A stretch of DNA of 64,000 nt from Pseudomonadota bacterium (lineage in GTDB: Bacteria > Pseudomonadota > Gammaproteobacteria > UBA9339): assembly GCA_021781615.1 (NCBI GenBank), contig JAJXWM010000003.1, forward strand, positions 57,967-121,966. Direction: 5' to 3'. Positions within the stretch are counted from its first letter, which is position 1. Each line of letters opens with the position of its first letter. A program made the position numbers and the translations under genes. The notes under the pieces are model-generated. The model did not search any database and was not told where the DNA came from. It saw nothing but the letters and a program-made list of their open reading frames with translations. Shown piece by piece: positions 25,725-34,655 of the stretch.

Positions 25725-26657
25725 TCAAATATAGCCTTTGTGATATAAAGCATCAAAGCTTGGTAACCTAGAATTATATTTCTTGCGATAAGACTCATAA
25801 GAGTCAACAAATTTTTTATAGTACTCGTGGGACCATTTTAAACCATTTTTTCTTGAATAATCTCCAACCTTAACTCCTCCTTTGAAAAAATCTTCGGTCC
25901 AATAAAATTGAATCTCATCAGCAAGCTGAAAATATGCAGGAAAATTATCAAAAAATCTCCGACCTTTTGTTATGAGCTCTTCGGGAGTAGCTTGAACAAA
26001 ATACTGATGCTTTTCCTTATACTCCATCGCTTTTAAGCGATTTTCTTCCGAAGAACCACATAGCAATAAAATAATCTTATAATTTCTATTTTTAAGTTTT
26101 CCAAAAAACTGGTCTATACCTTTAATAGATGAAGTTGTCACATAAGCGATCGCAAAATTTTTGTCATATGCCTCATTTAAAATTTTATTGACGATATAAT
26201 CAGAAGCATCACGCCACTTTGCATAAGCTTCCTTTAAACGTTGGTAAGTTAGACTTTCGCTGATTAAATAATTATCAATGTATTGTGTATACGTATTAAT
26301 CATAAACTTTAACCCCCTTTGGTCGGGGTCAATATGAACAAAACCTAGACGACCGCGTAAATAACGCTCCAAAATTTTTGACCTACCGGCACCAATTCCA
26401 CCCGCTGTTCCTACATAAATTAATTTTTTTTGATCTTTTTTAGCTTGAGAAAAACATAGGTCACGGATATTTGCATAATCCATATTAATTTTTTCTATTT
26501 CATCTGGAGAATAAGTCTTGAGATATCCTTGAACAAGCTCGTTTGGCACCAGAAAATCTTTCGCTTCTTTTTTTGCAAAAACAGAAAAGCTAAGCATCAA
26601 GCCTACTACCATTAGGATGCTATTACGGTAAAACATCTTGCTAGTCTCGCTGGTCAT
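25725..26657 (-). CDS. Exported zeta-toxin-like P-loop protein
   Basis: 310 aa. The N-terminus (MFYRNSILMVVGLMLSFSVFA, from Met8) is a clear signal peptide. Residues 80-100 read LIYVGTAGGIGAGRSKILER, a P-loop like that of zeta toxins, but the catalytic Lys is Arg92. FVHIDPDQRGLKF matches the zeta-toxin strand with the conserved Asp. IAYVTTSSIKGIDQFFGKL and KIILLLCGSSEENRLKA follow the same fold. Zeta toxins phosphorylate UDP-N-acetylglucosamine in the cytosol; an exported version would have to act in the periplasm or in a host cell. It precedes the binding protein by 22 bp and a sensor kinase pair, suggesting one operon. Confidence 0.65.
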   Translation of the reverse strand: MTSETSKMFYRNSILMVVGLMLSFSVFAKKEAKDFLVPNELVQGYLKTYSPDEIEKINMDYANIRDLCFSQAKKDQKKLIYVGTAGGIGAGRSKILERYLRGRLGFVHIDPDQRGLKFMINTYTQYIDNYLISESLTYQRLKEAYAKWRDASDYIVNKILNEAYDKNFAIAYVTTSSIKGIDQFFGKLKNRNYKIILLLCGSSEENRLKAMEYKEKHQYFVQATPEELITKGRRFFDNFPAYFQLADEIQFYWTEDFFKGGVKVGDYSRKNGLKWSHEYYKKFVDSYESYRKKYNSRLPSFDALYHKGYI

Positions 26658-26736
26658 AAACCTTGGCAGTCAATAAGAATTCTAAGTAAACCGATTACCA
26701 CCTATTTTACCGGGCAAAGTGCTCCCTGGCAAATCA

Positions 26737-27744
26737 TTAATGGATTATCTGCGCAACGGCCTGAAGGGAAACAACTATATCTGAGAAAACCTCAGGATTA
26801 ATCGTTTGCGCCGCATCAGATAAGGCCCGGTCAGGATCTGGATGAACCTCAATCATTACCCCATCAGCACCAGCTGCAACTGCCGCCCTAGCCATAGGTA
26901 AAATCAAGCTCCTCTTACCAGTCCCATGACTAGGATCGACGATAATCGGTAAATGGCCTAACTCTTTTAGTGCTGGCACTGCTGCTATATCCAAAGTATT
27001 TCTCGTATAAGCCTCAAAAGCTCTAATTCCTCGTTCACACAAAATAACCTCAGAATTTCCAGCACTTAAGATATACTCCGCAGCCATTAATAAATCTTTG
27101 TAGGTGGCAGCAGACCCTCTTTTTAGTAGCACCGGTTTTTTTATTTGCCCAACCGCTTTCAATAAATCAAAATTTTGCATATTGCGCGCACCAATCTGCA
27201 GTATATCTGTATATTTAGCTACACAATCTATCTGTTGAATTGCCATCACTTCAGAAATTGTTAACAAGTTGTAAGCATGGCCTGCTTCATGCAAATAACG
27301 TAGTCCTTCTTCCCCTAGCCCTTGAAAGTCATACGGTGAGGTTCTTGGCTTAAACGCACCACCACGTAAGACCTGAGCACCACCTTTAGCTACTAATCTA
27401 GCAGATTCAAAAATTTGGGCTTCCGATTCAACGGCACACGGCCCGGCAATAATTGTTAATTCCTTTCCACCAATTTTTAAACCCCGAACATCGACAATAG
27501 TTTTATCCAAAATAGCATTCTTCCCTGCAAGTTTAAATTGGCTATCAATAACCTTAATCTCCAAAACACCAGGCAAGACAGAAAATAGTTTCATGTCGGT
27601 TTTCTGGTCAACACCCTTAACCAAAATAATCGAAAAACCTTGCCCCGTTTGCAAAGCAATTGCTTGAAACCCCATGAACTGAAGACGTTTAATTAAATTA
27701 TCAGCATCATTTTTTGTTACATTTTCATTTAAATTTAAAATCAT
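26737..27744 (-). CDS. aroF: 3-deoxy-7-phosphoheptulonate synthase (DAHP synthase, type I-beta)
   Basis: 335 aa. An N-terminal ferredoxin-like regulatory domain (~1-70) is followed by the TIM barrel with IIAGPCAVESEAQI, GGAFKPRTSPYDFQG, IGARNMQNFDLL, LLKRG and IIVDPSHGTGKRSLI. This is the type I-beta, KDO8P-like form as in Bacillus and Thermotoga rather than the E. coli AroG form. It condenses phosphoenolpyruvate and erythrose-4-phosphate, the first step of the shikimate pathway. As the last gene of the trp operon, overlapping trpA by 4 bp, it ties precursor supply to tryptophan demand. A ~79-bp gap separates it from the next leftward gene. Confidence 0.95.
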   Translation of the reverse strand: MILNLNENVTKNDADNLIKRLQFMGFQAIALQTGQGFSIILVKGVDQKTDMKLFSVLPGVLEIKVIDSQFKLAGKNAILDKTIVDVRGLKIGGKELTIIAGPCAVESEAQIFESARLVAKGGAQVLRGGAFKPRTSPYDFQGLGEEGLRYLHEAGHAYNLLTISEVMAIQQIDCVAKYTDILQIGARNMQNFDLLKAVGQIKKPVLLKRGSAATYKDLLMAAEYILSAGNSEVILCERGIRAFEAYTRNTLDIAAVPALKELGHLPIIVDPSHGTGKRSLILPMARAAVAAGADGVMIEVHPDPDRALSDAAQTINPEVFSDIVVSLQAVAQIIH

Positions 27745-28517
27745 ACCTTCCTCTTCCTTCTTGGCTCAATGGCAAGCGTTATCTTCTTTAACTCTCGCGA
27801 GCCAACCCCTTGGCTGATTTTATCCACAAACAAAGAACCAACCACAAACCCATCCGCAATGTTTATAATTTTTTTCGCCACCCTACGAGAGCTAACCCCA
27901 AAACCAACTACCACTGGTAATTTACTATTCCGCTTAATTAACCTTACATTCTTTGCGAAATCCGCCGGCAAATCTTTTTTCATCCCCGTCGTTCCTTTAC
28001 GACAAGCATAATAAAGAAATCCTTGAGCATGCTTATCTATTTGCCTAATTCGCCCTGAGGTAGTAGATGGAGCAACAACAAAAATTGGAGCAATCTTATA
28101 TTTTTTACATTTTAAAACATAGGCGATGGATTCCTCTACCGGTAAATCCACTATCAAGGTTCCATCAACACCAGAATCTTTTGCTAATTTAAAAACACGG
28201 TTATAGCCAAATTGTAAAATAGGATTTAAGTAACTAAATAACACCAAAGGAATATCAGTATATTTCCTGATTCTTTTTATAAGTTCCAAAGCATCTAAAA
28301 TTGTAACCTTCCTTACCAAGGCATCATTCATTGCCCTTTGAATAACCGGACCATCAGCAACCGGATCTGAAAATGGCACCCCGACTTCTAAAAGATCTAC
28401 GCCGCTTTCAATTAAAGATAAAGCGACATTAAAACTATAATCAAGCCCTTTTTGCCCCGCGATCAAATATGCAATAAATACTTTATCTCGTTTAAATGTC
28501 TTATCTATTCTATTCAT
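27741..28517 (-). CDS. trpA: Tryptophan synthase alpha subunit
   Basis: 258 aa TIM barrel. LLEVGVPFSDPVADGPVIQRA carries the catalytic Glu, DLPVEES the catalytic Asp region, and VGFGVSSRRVAKKI the phosphate loop. It splits indole-3-glycerol phosphate to indole and glyceraldehyde-3-phosphate in complex with TrpB. The stop overlaps the aroF start by 4 bp (ATGA). The C-terminus is unusually basic. Confidence 0.96.
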   Translation of the reverse strand: MNRIDKTFKRDKVFIAYLIAGQKGLDYSFNVALSLIESGVDLLEVGVPFSDPVADGPVIQRAMNDALVRKVTILDALELIKRIRKYTDIPLVLFSYLNPILQFGYNRVFKLAKDSGVDGTLIVDLPVEESIAYVLKCKKYKIAPIFVVAPSTTSGRIRQIDKHAQGFLYYACRKGTTGMKKDLPADFAKNVRLIKRNSKLPVVVGFGVSSRRVAKKIINIADGFVVGSLFVDKISQGVGSRELKKITLAIEPRRKRKV

Positions 28518-28527
28518 AGTTCCACTC

Positions 28528-29718
28528 TTAAATTAATCCCCGGACAACCAATTGCGGTAAATCTTTATCACCTCTACCCGATAAATTAACTATCACCTTA
28601 TCTTTTTTATTGAACTTTTTTCCTTGTTGTAACAAATACCCGAGCGCATGTGCTGACTCTAACGCTGGAATAATCCCTTCAGTTTTTGCTAACAGTTTAA
28701 GCGCTAAAATAGCAGTCTCATCCTTAACTCGGGTATAAAGCACCCGCTTTTGATCAAATAGTGAAGCATGTAACGGCCCAACCGATGGATAATCTAAACC
28801 GGCAGAAATAGAATGAGTTTCACTAATTTGACCAGCATCATCTTGCAAAACATAGGAACAGCATCCGTGCAAAACCCCCGGTTTTCCAGAAAAAAATCGC
28901 GCTGCATGTTGTCCCAAGTCATCACCCAAACCACCCGCCTCAACCCCAATTAAACGCACTTTCTTCTTTGCAATAAACGGAGAAAAAATACCAATAGCAT
29001 TTGAACCACCACCAACACAGGCAATAATAACATCAGGATCAGTAGCAAATTTTTCGCGGCACTGTTTTTTTGTTTCATTGCCAATAACTGATTGAAAAAT
29101 CCGAACCATTTCTGGATAGGGATGAGGACCAAGCGCAGAACCAATACAATAATGCGTAGTATCAAAATTAGTAGCATAATCACGCAAAGCCTCATTGATG
29201 GCATCTTTCAAAATTTGGGTACCACTACCAACACTGATAACTTCTGCTCCTAATAATTTCATTTTAGCTACATTAGGTGACTGACGTTCAATATCGACTT
29301 TTCCCATATAAACGACACAATCAAGACCTAAATAGGCGCAAGCGGTGGCAGTAGCAACCCCATGCTGCCCTGCCCCGGTCTCAGCAATAATTCGGCTTTT
29401 ACCTATTTCACGCGCTAATAAACACTGACCCAAGGCATTATTTATCTTATGCGATCCGGTATGCAACAGATCTTCTCTTTTTAAATAAATCTTGGGACCA
29501 TTAATTGCTTGGCTAAAGCTCTTAACTTCGGTAAGTGGCGTAGGACGGCCAGCATAATGCCTTAAAACCTCTGCTAAATGCTCTTGGAACCTCTTACTCA
29601 TCCCTATGGCGTTAAATGCCCGAGTTAACTCTTTGATTGGCGCCACCAAAACCTCCGGAATAAACATGCCGCCATAGTTACCATATTTACCCTGCTTATT
29701 TACAAGATTTTTAGTCAT
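28528..29718 (-). CDS. trpB: Tryptophan synthase beta subunit
   Basis: 396 aa PLP enzyme. K91 in [14 protein letters not shown] binds [13 protein letters not shown] is the catalytic loop, GGGSNAIG the phosphate cup, and [10 protein letters not shown] is the COMM-domain region. It condenses indole with serine. Its start overlaps the trpF stop by 8 bp and its stop is ~10 bp before trpA. All catalytic residues are intact, so the pathway should be functional. Confidence 0.97.
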   Translation of the reverse strand: MTKNLVNKQGKYGNYGGMFIPEVLVAPIKELTRAFNAIGMSKRFQEHLAEVLRHYAGRPTPLTEVKSFSQAINGPKIYLKREDLLHTGSHKINNALGQCLLAREIGKSRIIAETGAGQHGVATATACAYLGLDCVVYMGKVDIERQSPNVAKMKLLGAEVISVGSGTQILKDAINEALRDYATNFDTTHYCIGSALGPHPYPEMVRIFQSVIGNETKKQCREKFATDPDVIIACVGGGSNAIGIFSPFIAKKKVRLIGVEAGGLGDDLGQHAARFFSGKPGVLHGCCSYVLQDDAGQISETHSISAGLDYPSVGPLHASLFDQKRVLYTRVKDETAILALKLLAKTEGIIPALESAHALGYLLQQGKKFNKKDKVIVNLSGRGDKDLPQLVVRGLI

Positions 29719-30364
29719 TTCTCTTCTCCGCTTGTCTCGTCTGTAAAATAAACTGCTTAATTAAATTAGCATCTTTTACCCCATCAATATTTTCAACGCC
29801 GCTAGAAACATCAACCCCATCTGGTTTAACAACATCAAGAGCTCCTTTAACATTATCGGCATTAAGTCCCCCAGCTAAAAAAAACGTTAACCCATATACC
29901 GACTTAAAATGGCTAAAATCAAACCCCCTACCACTTCCAGCCTCTAAGCTGTCAAAAAGCAAATAATCTCGAGCTGGATCCAAATATCCAATATTTTTCT
30001 TATCTTCAGCATCTAAAATTTTCCCATCATCTCTAACATTAACCACATAAATTCTCTGGATATCTTGCGGCAATTTATATGCATAGTGTTTGGCGGCTGC
30101 CCCATGTAACTGCGCGGTTTTTATGCCAGTAAATTCACAAATCTTGATTATTTCACGCACATCATGTCGAGCAAAAACCCCAACAACTTTTACATCAGCG
30201 CCAGCTGCAGCCTCAGAAATTATTTTTGCTTCTGGCAAAGATATGAATCTTCTTGAAGATGGACAAAACACTAATCCAATAAAATCCGCTCCCATTTTTG
30301 CAGCTGCCAAAGCTATCTCCGGAGTTTTTATGCCACATATTTTTATTAAAATCTGATTACTCAT
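29711..30364 (-). CDS. trpF: Phosphoribosylanthranilate isomerase
   Basis: 217 aa. [14 protein letters not shown] contains the catalytic Cys. [17 protein letters not shown] and the final [12 protein letters not shown] / [10 protein letters not shown] phosphate sites are in order; the catalytic Asp lies in [14 protein letters not shown]. It is a separate gene, not fused to trpC as in E. coli, and overlaps both neighbours by 8 bp. Confidence 0.95.
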   Translation of the reverse strand: MSNQILIKICGIKTPEIALAAAKMGADFIGLVFCPSSRRFISLPEAKIISEAAAGADVKVVGVFARHDVREIIKICEFTGIKTAQLHGAAAKHYAYKLPQDIQRIYVVNVRDDGKILDAEDKKNIGYLDPARDYLLFDSLEAGSGRGFDFSHFKSVYGLTFFLAGGLNADNVKGALDVVKPDGVDVSSGVENIDGVKDANLIKQFILQTRQAEKRND

Positions 30365-31133
30365 ACTGGCCCCGCATTGTTTTAATTAATTTTCCAGGAT
30401 CTTTTGCACAAACCAAAGCACCACCAACCAGCACCGCATTAAAACCCGACTGATATAGCTTTAATGCAGTATCAGCCGTTGCGACACCAGACTCAGAAAC
30501 CCTAATTATCTTCGGCGGCATCTGTCTAATAAGCTGTAATGAGCGATTAATATCCACAGAAAATGTGGTTAAATTGCGATTATTAACCCCAATAATTTCA
30601 GCACCAGCATTTAATGCTAGATCAATCTCCTTTTCGTCATGTACTTCAACCAAGGCATCAATATTCATCCTTTTTGTATAATCCAAAAACGATCTTAAAT
30701 TGTCGCCCAAAACCGAAGCAATCAAAAGCACTGCATCAGCACCAAATAAAACCGCCTCAACAATTTGAATCGGATCAATAATAAAATCTTTTCTTAAAAT
30801 CGTTATCTCAGTTTCTCTAAACGCAGTAGCTACTCTACCAAGATCAATAATTGATCCATCAAAATAATGCTCATCGGTTAATACTGATATAGCAGTAGCA
30901 CCACCTCGCACATAATCAAAAGCAAGCCCTACCGGATCTTCAATGGTCGACAACTGCCCTTTAGCAGGCGACCTTCTTTTGATTTCAGCAATGACTGATA
31001 AACCACTACTAAGCAAAGACTTTTTAAATGATTTACCACTCACCCTCGGTTTTTGATAAAAAATCAAACTACGTTTTAGTAAACCCACCTCCTCTTCCTT
31101 ATTTAAAATAATTTCTTGCAATATATTATTCAT
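30357..31133 (-). CDS. trpC: Indole-3-glycerol phosphate synthase
   Basis: The start at 31133 is preferred over the longer frame from 31169. AGGAAGGA lies 8 bases upstream and the N-terminus MNNILQEIILNKEEEV then matches the family. 258 aa. SVIAEIKRRSPAKG, ITILRKDFIIDPIQI, IGVNNRNLTTF and RVSESGV give the catalytic Glu, Lys and Asn/Ser sites. It overlaps trpD by 8 bp and trpF by 8 bp. Confidence 0.95.
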   Translation of the reverse strand: MNNILQEIILNKEEEVGLLKRSLIFYQKPRVSGKSFKKSLLSSGLSVIAEIKRRSPAKGQLSTIEDPVGLAFDYVRGGATAISVLTDEHYFDGSIIDLGRVATAFRETEITILRKDFIIDPIQIVEAVLFGADAVLLIASVLGDNLRSFLDYTKRMNIDALVEVHDEKEIDLALNAGAEIIGVNNRNLTTFSVDINRSLQLIRQMPPKIIRVSESGVATADTALKLYQSGFNAVLVGGALVCAKDPGKLIKTMRGQYE

Positions 31134-32142
31134 CGCGGCGTCCTTCCTGACTAAAAGCAACAAAATCATTTAACAGCTGTATTGCCTTACCAGCCTCGAT
31201 ACTATTTTTTACTTGTAAAATTGCCTGCTCAATCGAAGAGGTAATACCATATGCATACAAAGCGACTGCCGCATTAAAAGCAATAGTATCTGCTATTGGC
31301 CCACTTTTACCTCGCAATACCTCGCGAAGAATTGCAGCATTTTCTTGCGCTGATCCTCCCCTAAGATCTTCAATCGTACATTTCGCAAAACCAAAAACCT
31401 CTGGGTCTAAAATCAATGATCTAATGCCCGAGCAGGTAACTTCTAAAACATCTGCACTTCCAACACAGCTTAATTCATCCAAACCAATCCCATGAAAAAC
31501 CAATGCTTTTTCTACCCCAACGTTTAAAAGCACTTCTGCCATAAGATTCATTATTTTTGGATCAAAAACACCAACCAACAAATACTTTGCTCGCGCGGGA
31601 TTTAAAAGCGGTCCCAAAACATTAAAACAGGTTGGGATCCGCAAGTTTTTGCGAACCGCTCTCATAACTTGTACTGCCGGATGAAAGTTTGGGGCAAAAC
31701 AAAAACCAATCCCAATATTTTCTATACCTTGGGCAATTTTTTCCGGACTAAGATTAATATTAACTCCTAAGGCTTCCAAAACATCAGCCGAACCACATTG
31801 CGACGAAACTGAACGATTACCATGTTTGGCAACCTTTACTCCAACGCTCGCCGCTAAAATCGCCGCTCCAGTTGAAATATTGATCGTACCCGCACCATCA
31901 CCACCGGTGCCAACAATATCTAAAACTGGCAAGGATATTGGCACTATAACCATCCGCTTTTGCATACCTTTAACAATACCAATAATCTCAGCGACGGTTT
32001 CTTTCTTAGACCGTAATAAAGTTAAAAAAGCAGCCACTTGATGCGAGTTTGCGCCATCCAAAATAACCTCAATTGCAAACTCTGCCTCAGCGAGCGTTAG
32101 ATCTTCTCTATTTACTAATTTTTCAAGGTGTTTTTTTAGCAT
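31126..32142 (-). CDS. trpD: Anthranilate phosphoribosyltransferase
   Basis: 338 aa. DIVGTGGDGAGTINIST is the PRPP-binding loop, AKHGNRSVSSQCGSADVLEA the anthranilate-site region, and FNVLGPLLNPA a family signature. The enzyme transfers phosphoribosyl to anthranilate. It is a stand-alone trpD, not fused to trpG. It overlaps trpG and trpC by 7-8 bp, which indicates tight translational coupling. Confidence 0.96.
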   Translation of the reverse strand: MLKKHLEKLVNREDLTLAEAEFAIEVILDGANSHQVAAFLTLLRSKKETVAEIIGIVKGMQKRMVIVPISLPVLDIVGTGGDGAGTINISTGAAILAASVGVKVAKHGNRSVSSQCGSADVLEALGVNINLSPEKIAQGIENIGIGFCFAPNFHPAVQVMRAVRKNLRIPTCFNVLGPLLNPARAKYLLVGVFDPKIMNLMAEVLLNVGVEKALVFHGIGLDELSCVGSADVLEVTCSGIRSLILDPEVFGFAKCTIEDLRGGSAQENAAILREVLRGKSGPIADTIAFNAAVALYAYGITSSIEQAILQVKNSIEAGKAIQLLNDFVAFSQEGRRDE

Positions 32143-32711
32143 GAGCGCACCTCTTCTATAAAACTCTTAATTAGACATTCTCCTTGTGGCGTTAATATCG
32201 ATTCCGGATGAAACTGTACTCCATACACTGGAAAATCTTTATGTCTTACCCCCATAACTATAGCTTCCGGAGTTTCAGCATTAACTTTAAATTCAGCTGC
32301 CAAACTATTTTTATCGATAACCAATGAATGATAGCGTCCTGCTTTAAACGGTAACGGCATATCCTTATAAATATCTTTTCGATTGTGAAACACATAAGCT
32401 TCTTTACCATGCACCACCCGGTCCGCATGAATGATTTTGGCACCAAATGCGTATCCAATAGCTTGGTGCCCTAAACACACTCCCAATATCGGAACTTCTA
32501 GATAAAAATTTTGGATCAGCGACACACAGATGCCCGCATTTTCTGGTCTGCCAGGCCCAGGAGACAAAACAATTGCCTGAGGATTCATTTGCCGAATTTG
32601 CTGCAGTGAAATTTTGTCATTACGGACAACCTCAACTTTTCCCACATACTTCGCTATTAGTTGATAAAGATTAAAGGTAAAACTATCGTAATTATCAATG
32701 ATTAAAAACAT
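32136..32711 (-). CDS. trpG: Anthranilate synthase component II (glutamine amidotransferase)
   Basis: 191 aa class I glutamine amidotransferase. IVLSPGPGRPENAG is the oxyanion strand region. PILGVCLGHQAIGYAFG has the catalytic Cys, and VQFHPESILTPQG the His-Glu pair. It supplies ammonia from glutamine to TrpE. It overlaps trpE by 10 bp and trpD by 7 bp. It might also serve p-aminobenzoate synthesis, since no pabA is seen in the window. Confidence 0.95.
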   Translation of the reverse strand: MFLIIDNYDSFTFNLYQLIAKYVGKVEVVRNDKISLQQIRQMNPQAIVLSPGPGRPENAGICVSLIQNFYLEVPILGVCLGHQAIGYAFGAKIIHADRVVHGKEAYVFHNRKDIYKDMPLPFKAGRYHSLVIDKNSLAAEFKVNAETPEAIVMGVRHKDFPVYGVQFHPESILTPQGECLIKSFIEEVRSC

Positions 32712-34156
32712 AATAACCCCTCCGCTGCTAAATCAATGGCAGTTAAAATAGCGTTAGCCTTATGCTTTGTTTCTTCGCTTTCACTTTCAGGATTAGAATC
32801 AAAAACAACACCTGCTCCAGCACGCACATATGCAACCTGATCCTTCAAGATAGCCATACGAATAGCAATACAGGCATCTAAATTGTTCTGGTTATCAACG
32901 ACACAAATTGCACCACCATATAATCCCCTTTTAGAAACCTCTAATTCATCAATAATCTCCATTGCTCTAATTTTAGGAGCCCCAGTAAGAGTCCCCGCGG
33001 GAAAAACCGAACAAAGGGCATCAATAATACTTTTATTTTTAGCAAGTTCGCCGACAACTACCGAAGTAAGATGCATCACTGAAGAAAATTTTTGAATCTC
33101 CTTTAATTTTGTAACTTTAACACTTTCCGGAATGCAAACTGCACCAAGATCATTACGCCCTAAATCAACCAACATCATATGCTCGGCTATTTCTTTCTCA
33201 TCTTGCAAAAGCTCTTGCGCCAGTCTTACATCTTCCCCCTCATCATGACCCCGCGGTCGAGTACCAGCGATAGGATTTGTTTCTACGCTCCGATTCTTTA
33301 TACTAATTAATTTTTCTGGCGACGCACCAACTACGACAAAATCATCATATTCCAAATAGAACATATAAGGCGAAGGATTAGTAATTCTTAAAGCCCGATA
33401 AATATCAAACGGACTGGCTGTAAAGTTCTTGGTAAACGTCCGCGATAAAACAATCTGAAATGCATCCCCATCAACGATATGTTGCTTAGCCTTTGCAACC
33501 TTTGCTATATATTCGGCATCATTAACATCAACTGAAACACCTGACGAATAACCACCTTTAGCTCTAGACTTGATTTTATTGATATGATTACGATGTAATT
33601 TACCAATAATATCTTCAATCAATTGCATAGATTTTTGATAATCTTGCCGCGGATCACCACCAACCTCAGTCACCACAGAAATAACCACCTTACCAACATC
33701 ATGAATAAATGCGATACTTATGCGATAAAACCTAAAAAATAAATCTGGGATATTGATTATGTTCTTATGGGAATCGGGAATATTTTCAAATAATCTAATG
33801 GCGTCATAGCTCATAAAACCAATAGCACTACAAACCGAGAGACCATGCGGATTTTCCATGTAAAAGCGGTAGGCCAAGAGCGCTTCCTCTAGTCCCGCGA
33901 AAACATCGACCCGCTCAGTCTTCTCACTAGAATTTGCTATAAACTCCGCATATGGTGCCAAACAAAGATAAGAACACTTATCCAAAGAGGAGTTACTACA
34001 TGACTCAAGCATGGAAATACTCTTGTAATCTTCAGCGAGAGCATAATAAATATTAACCGGGGTTAACCTGTCGCCAGGTATTTCTTTAAAAACAGCAATT
34101 CTTGAATGTGACTTCGCCAGATCAAGAAATTTTTGTAACTTCATGAAGCTCAACAT
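32702..34156 (-). CDS. trpE: Anthranilate synthase component I
   Basis: The start at 34156 (MLSFMKLQKFLDLA) is chosen because GAGGAG lies just before it; the longer frame from 34192 would run through the hairpin. About 484 aa. SMLESCSN corresponds to the LLES tryptophan-binding motif, so feedback inhibition is likely kept. The chorismate domain has ETNPIAGTRPRG, LVDLGRNDLG, GTLTGAPKIRAMEIID and VRAGAGVVFDS. It makes anthranilate from chorismate with TrpG. It is the first enzyme gene after trpR. Confidence 0.96.
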   Translation of the reverse strand: MLSFMKLQKFLDLAKSHSRIAVFKEIPGDRLTPVNIYYALAEDYKSISMLESCSNSSLDKCSYLCLAPYAEFIANSSEKTERVDVFAGLEEALLAYRFYMENPHGLSVCSAIGFMSYDAIRLFENIPDSHKNIINIPDLFFRFYRISIAFIHDVGKVVISVVTEVGGDPRQDYQKSMQLIEDIIGKLHRNHINKIKSRAKGGYSSGVSVDVNDAEYIAKVAKAKQHIVDGDAFQIVLSRTFTKNFTASPFDIYRALRITNPSPYMFYLEYDDFVVVGASPEKLISIKNRSVETNPIAGTRPRGHDEGEDVRLAQELLQDEKEIAEHMMLVDLGRNDLGAVCIPESVKVTKLKEIQKFSSVMHLTSVVVGELAKNKSIIDALCSVFPAGTLTGAPKIRAMEIIDELEVSKRGLYGGAICVVDNQNNLDACIAIRMAILKDQVAYVRAGAGVVFDSNPESESEETKHKANAILTAIDLAAEGLLCF

Positions 34157-34160
34157 TGCT

Positions 34161-34186
34161 CTCTCCTCAAAATAATCTGAGGAGAG
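34161..34186 (-). promoter_or_regulatory. Hairpin covering the trpE ribosome binding site
   Basis: In the mRNA, CTCTCCTCA pairs with TGAGGAGAG (9-bp perfect stem, 8-nt loop). The 3' arm contains the GAGGAG Shine-Dalgarno sequence of trpE. The 5' arm begins 8 nt after the trpR stop codon, so a ribosome ending trpR translation would open it. This would couple trpE to trpR translation. Confidence 0.6.
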
Positions 34187-34194
34187 CATCAATG

Positions 34195-34485
34195 CTACTT
34201 CAATTGACTTTCCAAAAATCTCCTCAAATCTTTACTAATCGTTTTTAAATAGTTAGAGCCTCGAGAAATTTTTGCGACACTTACACCCGAACTAGCGGCA
34301 ATATCTCTCTGTGGTTCCTCTTGCTTTAAGAGCGCCTTTACAATTGCGCACCTTTTAGCAATATCATTTCTTTCTTCAATAGTTAAGAATAAATCAAAAA
34401 ACTCGTTAAGTTGCCGCTTGGTTTTTAGTTGCCAACACAACTCTAAAAACTGCTGCCAACCATCTTCCGCCGATCGTGTTTTCAT
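34195..34485 (-). CDS. trpR: Trp operon repressor TrpR
   Basis: 96 aa, the normal length. The helix-turn-helix reads QRDIAASSGVSVAKISRGSN, matching E. coli TrpR ([20 protein letters not shown]) at most conserved places; FLTIEERNDIAKRCAIVKAL fits the preceding helices. It binds operator DNA with L-tryptophan as co-repressor. Here it is the first gene of the trp operon with a palindrome of TrpR-operator type just upstream, so autoregulation is likely. In E. coli trpR is unlinked; linkage to trp genes is known in Chlamydia. Confidence 0.95.
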   Translation of the reverse strand: MKTRSAEDGWQQFLELCWQLKTKRQLNEFFDLFLTIEERNDIAKRCAIVKALLKQEEPQRDIAASSGVSVAKISRGSNYLKTISKDLRRFLESQLK

Positions 34486-34506
34486 AATTACCTCATATTA
34501 ATTTTT

Positions 34507-34524
34507 GTACTCATGTAACAGTAC
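34507..34524 (-). promoter_or_regulatory. Candidate TrpR operator
   Basis: The 18-bp palindrome GTACTCATGTAACAGTAC has perfect GTACT/AGTAC arms and agrees at 12 of 18 places with the E. coli core GTACTAGTTAACTAGTAC. It lies between the promoter and the trpR start codon, at about +8 to +25, where bound repressor would block transcription. Confidence 0.7.
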
Positions 34525-34542
34525 ATGATAACGAACACCTAA

Positions 34543-34569
34543 AGTATAGCATATTTTAATTTTTTGCAA
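34543..34569 (-). promoter_or_regulatory. Promoter of the trp operon
   Basis: On the reverse strand TTGCAA (34569-34564) and TATACT (34548-34543) are spaced 15 bp. The predicted start is near 34532, ~47 bp before the trpR ATG and just ahead of the operator palindrome. Confidence 0.6.
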
Positions 34570-34655
34570 CTATTTTTATGTCACAACCAACTCCTTGATA
34601 TAAAAATAAAATTTTTATATGGGAAACGACCAAGTTTAAATGTTCAAGATAATAA

